This document shows positions 54,911 through 61,039 of a stretch of 64,000 nt of DNA, in pieces; position 1 is the first letter of the stretch, and every line of letters begins with the position of its first letter. Under the pieces are notes generated by a model. The model was not told the origin of the DNA. It worked only from the letters and a program-made list of their open reading frames with translations, and ran no database searches. The stretch is from Fulvimarina sp040239565 (GTDB lineage: Bacteria; Pseudomonadota; Alphaproteobacteria; Rhizobiales; Rhizobiaceae). The stretch covers positions 1-64,000 of the forward strand of contig NZ_JBEHWS010000001.1 of the NCBI RefSeq assembly GCF_040239565.1, read 5' to 3'. Made by a program: the position numbers and the translations under genes.

Positions 54911-55435
54911 GTGAGCGACACCCCGAAATCCAAACCCTCGCCCCAGAAGATGATCATTCCCATCGTGGGGCTCGTCGTTCTCGTGGCCGTCCTCTGGTTC
55001 ATTCCGGTCGAGGCGCAGCTGTGGATGAAGTCGATCCACGTCTTCTTCGTGATCTCGTGGATGGCGGTGTTGCTCTATCTGCCGCGGCTCTACGTCTATC
55101 ACACCGAGGCCGGGCCGAAGACGCCTCAGTCCGAGACCTTCAAGGTGATGGAGCGCCGGCTTCTGCGCGGCATCGGTACGCCGTCGATGATCATCACCTG
55201 GGCCGCCGGTTTGTGGCTCGCGGCGAAGGTCTTCGAATTCCAGGGCGCCTGGCTTCACGCCAAGATCGTCTTCGTCGTGTTGCTCAGCGCCATGCACATG
55301 TTCCTCGCAGCCTCGCTGCGGCGGTTCGCGAACGATCAGCACACGCGCTCCTCGAAATTCTGGCGCATCGCCAACGAAGTCCCGGCGCTATTGCTGGCGG
55401 TGATCATCGTGCTGGTGATCGTGAAACCGTTCTGA
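54911..55435 (+). CDS. hemJ: Protoporphyrinogen IX oxidase HemJ
   Basis: Oxidises protoporphyrinogen IX to protoporphyrin IX in the inner membrane. The 174-residue protein has about five hydrophobic segments and the family pattern WMKSIHVFFVISWMAVLLYLPRLYVYH with the conserved His, then KVMERRLLRGIGTPSMI, WLHAKIVFV and RIANEVPALLLAVIIVLVIVKPF. The GTG at 54911 is chosen, with GAAGG about 8 bases upstream. hemE-hemJ is a conserved pair, and in relatives rho follows; here rho is absent. Confidence 0.92.
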   Translation: MSDTPKSKPSPQKMIIPIVGLVVLVAVLWFIPVEAQLWMKSIHVFFVISWMAVLLYLPRLYVYHTEAGPKTPQSETFKVMERRLLRGIGTPSMIITWAAGLWLAAKVFEFQGAWLHAKIVFVVLLSAMHMFLAASLRRFANDQHTRSSKFWRIANEVPALLLAVIIVLVIVKPF

Positions 55436-55554
55436 GGGGGCTGGGAATAACGCGAAATGTAGCGTTGTAGACGCGGACGAAACGGACGAAGCCCTCTATA
55501 TTGAACCTGTGATACAGTTTGGGTGATCCGGCCTCGGATTGCGGGAGATTGGAT

Positions 55555-55761
55555 ATGGCGGCGCGGAAGCAATTTTTCGGTCAGACAGACCGGGACGACG
55601 AATTGGAGAAGCTGCTGGAAGCGGCACGTTCTCGTGAATTGACCGAAGAGGAATTGCGGGAGCAGCGTATCTCGTTCGCTTTTGGAAATGCTTTGAATTC
55701 CGACACGATCACGAAAGACAGCGTACGGACGGCGACCCGCCATATTCGGCTCCGATCTTAG
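55555..55761 (+). CDS. Small antitoxin-like protein next to fic
   Basis: A 68-residue protein beginning MAARKQFFGQTDRDDELEKL, largely helical and acidic, with EELREQRISFAFGNALNSD. This resembles the class I Fic antitoxins (VbhA type), whose inhibitory helix bears (S/T)xxxE(G/N); here the motif reads SFAFGN, with Gly where Glu is expected. GGGAG lies 8 bases before the ATG. It is 44 bases upstream of fic, the usual antitoxin-toxin order. Function as a Fic inhibitor is inferred from position and motif. Confidence 0.7.
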   Translation: MAARKQFFGQTDRDDELEKLLEAARSRELTEEELREQRISFAFGNALNSDTITKDSVRTATRHIRLRS

Positions 55762-55804
55762 CGCCTTCGGGCGTTGAGCGGGGTGTGATCAGAAGGTAGC
55801 TGCG

Positions 55805-56400
55805 ATGTCGGTCCGGCGAAAAGACAATTCGGCGCTTTTTGACCGGGTTCAGGAGCAAAACCTCCTTCGGCAGTACGATCTTCTCACCAATTGTGTCGAA
55901 ATCGGCCTGGAAAAGGGGATCGAGGCTTTCGACAAATATACGCTCTGGGCACTCAATCACACGGCGGTTGCCAATATCGCCCAGCATGGCGGGCGCTATC
56001 GCGAACAGCCGATCCTCGTCGGTGATCATATGTGCCTCCCCATTTCAGCCGCGTCGGCGCGGAAATGGATATCCTCTTTTCCGTCGTGCACGAGAACTGG
56101 TCATTGCATGATAATCCGGTTCTCATGGCGGCTTTCGTCCTGTGGTATTTGAATTGGATTCATCCGTTCGTCGAAGGCAATGGCAGAACGGCTCGCGCCG
56201 CCTGTTACTATCTGATCTGCATGAAAGAGGGTCGGCTCCTACCGGGCAGGAAGATTATTCCCGAAAGAATTCGTGAGGATCGTCGACCGTATTACGATGC
56301 ATTGAAAGTTGCCGATCTCGCATATGAAAAAGGTCAGTACGACGTCACTGCGCTCGCCAACTACCTACAGCGACTTCTACGGGAACAATTGAGCGGATAA
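55805..56400 (+). pseudogene. fic: Fic-domain AMPylase gene with frameshift
   Basis: The first frame (MSVRRKDNSALFDRVQEQNL ... GRYREQPILVGDHM) shifts near 56030. The continuation is in the +1 frame: VPPHFSRVGAEMDILFSVVH, then the Fic active site HPFVEGNGRTARAA and a C-terminal helix bundle ending REQLSG. Adding one base after GATCATAT (so that it reads D-H-I-V-P-P-H) restores a 198-residue Fic protein. The catalytic His and the GNGR loop are intact but out of frame from the start. It may be a real loss-of-function mutation in a toxin gene or a sequencing error. Fic enzymes transfer AMP to target proteins. Confidence 0.8.
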
Positions 56401-56480
56401 TTCAAAGCAATTGTTTCGAGACATTCCGTCTTCATGTGCAAAGCGCTGATAGTCATTCCAGAACGCAAGAAGGTTGGCCC

Positions 56481-57914
56481 ATGTCCTCACTGAAATTCGG
56501 CACCAGCGGCCTGCGCGGCCTTGTCAGCGATCTCGATGGGCCGCCGGCCTATGCCTGGACGCGAGGCTTTGTGAGCCATCTGGAGCGGTCCGATCAGACC
56601 GGATCGAAGACGGTGCTGATCGGTCAGGATTTGCGTTCATCGAGCCCGTCGATCGCGGCGCGGGCGGCGGCGGCAGTTGAGGATGCTGGCTGGACGGCGG
56701 TCAACTGCGGCGCACTGCCGACGCCGGCTCTGGCGCTTGCCGCTCTGAAGCGTGGCGCCGCCGCCGTGATGATCACTGGCAGTCACATCCCGGAGGATCG
56801 CAACGGGCTTAAATTCTATTCGTCCTCTGGGGAGATCGCCAAGGCAGACGAGGGCGGCATTCGGCTTGCCCATGACGATCTGGTGCCGGAGGTTCGCGAA
56901 GCCTCTCACAGCCTCTCTCTGGCCGATATAGAGGATGGCGCCGAGGCGGCGATCGAAGCCTACATGCATCGCTATTCGGCCTTCTTCGGCTCGGATGCCC
57001 TGAAAGGACGGCGGATCGGCGTCTATGAGCAAAGTTCGGTCGCCCGCGATATCCTGACGACGATCCTCAATGCGCTCGGGGCGGAGACGGCGGGGCTCGG
57101 ACGCGCCGACAGTTTCATTCCGGTCGACACGGAAGCGCACAGGCCGGAGGATGTCGACCTCATCGCGAACTGGGCCGGGGAATATGGCTTCGACGCCATC
57201 GTCTCGACCGATGGCGATGCCGACCGGCCGCTGGTCGCCGACGAGACCGGGACGATCCTGCGTGGCGACGTCCTCGGCATGATAACGGCGAAGAATCTCG
57301 GCCTCTCGACGATCGTGACGCCCGTTACCTCGTCCTCGGCGATCGAAATCTCGGATTTTGCGAGCGATGTCGTGAGGACGAAAGTCGGTTCGCCCTTCGT
57401 CATCTCGGGCATGGCGGACGCGGCGCGGAAGGGTGGCTCGGCTATTATCGGCTTCGAGGCGAATGGCGGCGTCCTGCTGGGCTCGGATATCGATCGGGGA
57501 GGCAGGGTTCTCAAAGCGCTCCCTACGCGTGATGCGATGCTGCCGATCCTTTGCGCGCTCGCCGAAGCGGCCGGTGCTGGAAAGCCTCTTTCCGCCGTCG
57601 TGACTGAGATGAAAGCCGGCTTCACTGCGGCCGATCGACTGAAGGAGGTTCCCGCTGACAAGAGCGGGCCCTTCTTAGCTCGCCTCGCCGGCGACAGCGA
57701 TTATGCGGCACGTCTTTTCGCGCCTGTCGGTTCGGTCGCGTCAGTTGACGACATGGATGGAGTGAGAACGATCCTCGAAAACGGTGAGGTCGTGCATTTC
57801 CGTGCCTCGGGTAATGCGCCGGAGCTGCGTTGCTATATCGAGGCGGGAAGCGAGGCGGCTGCGAAGGAACGGCTTGCCTGGGGGTTGGAGGCGGCTCGCG
57901 GCGAACTCGGCTGA
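56481..57914 (+). CDS. Phosphomannomutase / phosphohexomutase
   Basis: A 477-residue alpha-D-phosphohexomutase that moves phosphate between C6 and C1 of hexose phosphates, for nucleotide-sugar and surface polysaccharide synthesis. It starts LKFGTSGLRGLVSDLDG, has the phosphoserine loop MITGSHIPEDRNGLK (TGSHIP in place of the common TASHNP), metal loop STDGDADRPLVAD, sugar loop GFEANGGVLLG and a C-terminal phosphate loop RASGNAPELRCYIEA. ATG 56481 follows AAGGTTGG. Phosphomannomutase versus phosphoglucomutase cannot be decided here. Confidence 0.92.
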   Translation: MSSLKFGTSGLRGLVSDLDGPPAYAWTRGFVSHLERSDQTGSKTVLIGQDLRSSSPSIAARAAAAVEDAGWTAVNCGALPTPALALAALKRGAAAVMITGSHIPEDRNGLKFYSSSGEIAKADEGGIRLAHDDLVPEVREASHSLSLADIEDGAEAAIEAYMHRYSAFFGSDALKGRRIGVYEQSSVARDILTTILNALGAETAGLGRADSFIPVDTEAHRPEDVDLIANWAGEYGFDAIVSTDGDADRPLVADETGTILRGDVLGMITAKNLGLSTIVTPVTSSSAIEISDFASDVVRTKVGSPFVISGMADAARKGGSAIIGFEANGGVLLGSDIDRGGRVLKALPTRDAMLPILCALAEAAGAGKPLSAVVTEMKAGFTAADRLKEVPADKSGPFLARLAGDSDYAARLFAPVGSVASVDDMDGVRTILENGEVVHFRASGNAPELRCYIEAGSEAAAKERLAWGLEAARGELG

Positions 57915-57950
57915 TCCGTCAAACGCCAGTTGACCAACCGCTGCAAACAA

Positions 57951-57980
57951 AAACCCCGGCCGTTAGGACCGGGGTTTGTC
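57951..57980. terminator. Bidirectional intrinsic terminator
   Basis: AAACCCCGG (57951-57959) pairs perfectly with CCGGGGTTT (57969-57977) around a 9-base loop. T-rich tails follow on both strands (TTTGTC on plus, TTTTTGTTTGC on minus). It serves the convergent phosphomutase and Omp19-like genes. Confidence 0.85.
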
Positions 57981-58002
57981 ATTTCATGCGATTGGATAAG
58001 GC

Positions 58003-58590
58003 TCAGCGATAAAGGCTGATCGCCTCCCCGCCCTGCGTCTGTCCGTCGTAGCGCGAGTCGCCCGTGGAAGAGAGGCTCGCGACCTGCGATCCGCCGGAAT
58101 TCCTCAGAACCACATTGCTTCCCGACACGTCCCAGGCCGAGACATCGGCCACTGTACCCGGGCAACCGCGCGAGGCAGCGCGGTAGCCGCCGCTCCACTT
58201 GGTGAGCGACAGGATGATCTGGCAGTTGCCGCCGGCTGTCGTCACCTTGTAGGCGCCGAGAACCTTGTTGCGCGACAGTGCTCCGCCACCGCCCGAAGAT
58301 GAGGACGAAGAAGACGTGTTCGAACCGGCGTTCGGATCCAGCGCCGCGACCTGCGTGTTGTCGCCGTTCCCGTTCTGATCGTTCATGTCGGCAGCCATAT
58401 CCTGGCTCTGCGGCGGCGGTGGCGGCGGCGGTGGCGGCAGCTGGTTCTGCGCAACCTGCGGCGTCGGCGAGGCCATCAAGGGCGCCGGTCCGCGATCGTT
58501 GTTGCTGAAGCTCGGGACCGACTGCGAACACCCGGCCGCTGTCAGCATGGCGACCAATGCCGCTCCCGCTTTCAAGAAAGATTGTTTCAT
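58003..58590 (-). CDS. Omp19-like outer-membrane lipoprotein, protease inhibitor fold
   Basis: A 195-residue lipoprotein: signal peptide with lipobox LTAAGC, a Pro-rich linker (nine consecutive Pro), a Ser/Gly-rich spacer, and a C-terminal AprI/Inh-type beta-barrel: GAYKVTTAGGNCQIILSLTKW, GYRAASRGCPGTVADVSAWDVSG, GGSQVASLSSTGDSRYDGQTQGGEAISL. The last segments are very close to Brucella Omp19 (GRFDGQTTGGQAVTLSR) as I recall it; Omp19 inhibits host and bacterial proteases. The two Cys of the domain (in GNCQI and RGCPG) probably form a disulphide. Monocistronic, with its own terminator. Confidence 0.85.
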   Translation of the reverse strand: MKQSFLKAGAALVAMLTAAGCSQSVPSFSNNDRGPAPLMASPTPQVAQNQLPPPPPPPPPQSQDMAADMNDQNGNGDNTQVAALDPNAGSNTSSSSSSSGGGGALSRNKVLGAYKVTTAGGNCQIILSLTKWSGGYRAASRGCPGTVADVSAWDVSGSNVVLRNSGGSQVASLSSTGDSRYDGQTQGGEAISLYR

Positions 58591-58890
58591 CGTCGAATGC
58601 TTCCCCTGTCATTCGCTGACGCGGCTGGTTCGGTTCGTCAGGGTTTATCCCTGACGACGCGCTCGAACATCAGTAGACGGATGGTTTTTCCGTCATGCAA
58701 GCGCGTTTCGACTCGAATTGTGCCAAACTGCAACGCTGACACGTATTTGCAACAGTTTGACCCGCTTATCATCCCGCAAAAAGGCTGACATACACAGCCT
58801 GCCGCCAAGTTTGCCCCGTCACTTGTGCAGGTTCGCGTCTAAGAATGAAAACACGGCTGAAATGGGGAAAAACTGCAGCTTTTAGGGGGT
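58591..58890. other. Intergenic stretch upstream of the Omp19-like gene
   Basis: Holds the minus-strand promoter of the lipoprotein gene, probably around 58600-58640, and the 3' region of the carbonic anhydrase gene is on the right. The segment at 58860-58890 (CAGCTTTTAGGGGGTTTATTC) has no clear hairpin. No gene is seen. Confidence 0.35.
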
Positions 58891-59544
58891 TTATTCGGTC
58901 GAAAGGCTCATCCGGTCGAAATCGCCGGTCTCGGGATCCATCGTCCAGAGGTCGCCATTGGCAATGTCCACCCAGGCGCCGTGCAGCGTGAGCTTGTTTT
59001 CGGCCTCCAGCTCCTGGATCATCGGGAAGGTCCTGAGATTGCCGATCGAATAGCGGATCGCGATGCGCTCGAGGGCGGCATGACGCTCCCGCGAGGTCAT
59101 GTGGCCGTTGTCGGTCATGCTTCTTGCGACCGGGTTGAGGAGGCTCATCCACTTGCCGATGAAGTCGCCCGGCGACAGCGGATCGGCATTGGGCGAGAGC
59201 GCTGCGTGGATACCGCCGCAGCCGCTATGGCCCAGAATGACGATATGCTCGACCTTCAGCGCCTGCACCGCGAATTCGAGGGCCGCCGAGGTGGAGTGAT
59301 ATTCGCCGTCCGGCTCGTAGGGTGGTACGAGATTGGCGACGTTCCGGACCACAAAGATCTCGCCATGGGAGGACTGGAAGATCGTCTCCGGCGCCGTGCG
59401 GGAATCACAGCAGGCGATCACCATGGTCGGCGGCTTCTGTCCCGCTTCCGCAAGCTGGCGAAAACGTTCCCGCTCGCCGGGAAGGCGCTTTTCCAGAAAG
59501 GTCTGGTAACCGGTGATGAGATGATCGGGCAGATGTTTGCTCAT
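58891..59544 (-). CDS. Beta-carbonic anhydrase
   Basis: Zinc enzyme interconverting CO2 and bicarbonate (EC 4.2.1.1). The 217-residue protein shows VIACCDSRTAPETIF (zinc Cys and the catalytic Asp-Arg pair), FVVRNVANLVPPYEPDGEYHSTSAALEFAV and ILGHSGCGGIHA (zinc His and Cys), then the C-terminal LTLHGAWVDIANGDLWTMD. All metal and catalytic residues are present and the length is standard. It is a single gene, possibly supplying bicarbonate for carboxylations. Confidence 0.95.
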   Translation of the reverse strand: MSKHLPDHLITGYQTFLEKRLPGERERFRQLAEAGQKPPTMVIACCDSRTAPETIFQSSHGEIFVVRNVANLVPPYEPDGEYHSTSAALEFAVQALKVEHIVILGHSGCGGIHAALSPNADPLSPGDFIGKWMSLLNPVARSMTDNGHMTSRERHAALERIAIRYSIGNLRTFPMIQELEAENKLTLHGAWVDIANGDLWTMDPETGDFDRMSLSTE

Positions 59545-59661
59545 AATCTGCTTTATAGAGCTTCGATTGCGCAGTCTCCATGCAAAAAATCACGAAACCC
59601 GGACGGTTTTTGCGACCCGATCGGCGACTTTGCACTGTAAGGTAAGCTAACCCGCGATCTC

Positions 59662-60558
59662 TCAACGCTTTTTCGCGCTGGCGAGCTTGCGCATCTGCAC
59701 CATTGCGAAGGGAGTTGCGAGGGATGTCGCATCGGTCTGGAGCGACAATTCGTTGAGGCCGCGCTTGGCCGTGCGCGCAAGGATCTCGAAAACTGAAGCC
59801 GTTGCCAGCCGAAGCGCGCTTTCCGGTTTCTGCCCTTCGACGAGCCGGGCAAGGAACAGGGCGGCGGTAAGGTCGCCGCCGCCATTCGGCCCGTTCTCGA
59901 TCAGCCGGTGCTCGGCGAGATCGACGGCCTTTTCCGTAACGAGGAGATTGGCGATGCTGCCCGCCAAAAGGCCGAAGGCTGAGGTGACGAGCACCATAGC
60001 TGGCCCCAGCGTGCGGGCCGCTTCCACGAGATGGGCGTTTTCGCTGAGCGTTAGATCGGTGAGGAATTCCAGTTCGAACCGGTTGGGCGTTGCGATGTCG
60101 GCGATCGGCAGTAGCCGTTCCGAGATCGCCGTGAGCACCTCCGGCGGCCGATAGAGCCGGCCTTCGTCTCCCAGCACGGGATCGAGGCAGTAAAGAAGCT
60201 TCGGGTTCTTCGCACGAAGCGCCTCGATCAGATCGGCCGCGGCATGAACCTGTCCACTCGTCGCGAAATAGCCGGTCGTCACCGCGCCGATCTCGCCCGC
60301 AAAGGGCGAAGCCGCGATATCCGCGCAGAGTGCTCGAAACTCGGCGTCGTCGGGTATGATCTTGGTCGCCGGACCATGGCCGGGATGCCAGGGTAAGACG
60401 ATCGTCGGCACGGACCAGATACGGTGGCCGAGGGTTTCCAGCGCGAAGACGACGCCGCGATTGCCCACGGCACCGCGCACGACATGGCTGGATATGGCGA
60501 GCATCGTCGCCTTCTCGTCTTCCGGCGAAGCCTGTCCGCGAGGGTTTGTGCGGCTCAT
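59662..60558 (-). CDS. pdxY: Pyridoxal kinase
   Basis: Phosphorylates pyridoxal for vitamin B6 salvage (EC 2.7.1.35). The 298-residue ribokinase-fold protein has SSHVVRGAVGNRGVVFALETLGH (substrate pocket), LPWHPGHGPATKIIP, YCLDPVLGDEGRLYRP, ADIATPNRFELEFLTD and the ATP-site NGPNGGGDLTAALFLARL. The start at 60558 overlaps the upstream small-gene stop by ATGA. The first 18 residues are poorly conserved, so a start at a later Met (MLAISSHVV) is possible. Confidence 0.92.
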   Translation of the reverse strand: MSRTNPRGQASPEDEKATMLAISSHVVRGAVGNRGVVFALETLGHRIWSVPTIVLPWHPGHGPATKIIPDDAEFRALCADIAASPFAGEIGAVTTGYFATSGQVHAAADLIEALRAKNPKLLYCLDPVLGDEGRLYRPPEVLTAISERLLPIADIATPNRFELEFLTDLTLSENAHLVEAARTLGPAMVLVTSAFGLLAGSIANLLVTEKAVDLAEHRLIENGPNGGGDLTAALFLARLVEGQKPESALRLATASVFEILARTAKRGLNELSLQTDATSLATPFAMVQMRKLASAKKR

Positions 60559-60812
60559 GACGTCAACTGGAAATAGAGGATGATGGCGAACACGACGAAG
60601 CCGATGATGCTCGCGATCCGTCCGATGCGCAGGCCGATCCGCTCGATCCGGTCGTCAGGATCGGCGTCGGAAGCACCAAAGAATTCCTTCGGCCGCAGGA
60701 GCCAGTTCTGGACGTGGGTTCCCGTCTGGGGATCCGTTTCCTCGCGAATGGTCTTGAGGATCCGGTTTGCTTCCCGCCCGCGGGCCTCGTCTTCATCTTC
60801 GCGTCTTCCCAT
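60555..60812 (-). CDS. Small C-terminally anchored membrane protein, 85 aa
   Basis: An 85-residue protein with a charged soluble N-terminus (MGRREDEDEARGREANRILK) and a single hydrophobic helix at the C-terminus (IASIIGFVVFAIILYFQLTS). I do not recognise a named family. It is translationally coupled to pdxY by an ATGA overlap, which supports that it is expressed. A tail-anchored inner-membrane position is likely. Confidence 0.65.
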   Translation of the reverse strand: MGRREDEDEARGREANRILKTIREETDPQTGTHVQNWLLRPKEFFGASDADPDDRIERIGLRIGRIASIIGFVVFAIILYFQLTS

Positions 60813-61039
60813 GGGCTTCAGTCCTTATCGGTTGTGCGGCGCCATGAAAAGCGGACCGAGCCTTTCGAAAGAAGCCTCGAAAAATTTGAGGAAGAATGCC
60901 GGTCCCGTCGCGCCGATCTCCGCCTATCTATGCCCGGGCCGCTCCGTTCCGGTCTTCATTGTGCCTTCGCATGAACAGAAGATAAGCTGACGTGCGGCGG
61001 AAGCGGCATCGAAGCACAAGAAGGAAACGGGAGAGCGTC

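Noticed and set aside
58400..58450. GGC/GGT trinucleotide run as a microsatellite
   Set aside because: It is the coding sequence of the proline stretch in the Omp19-like linker.
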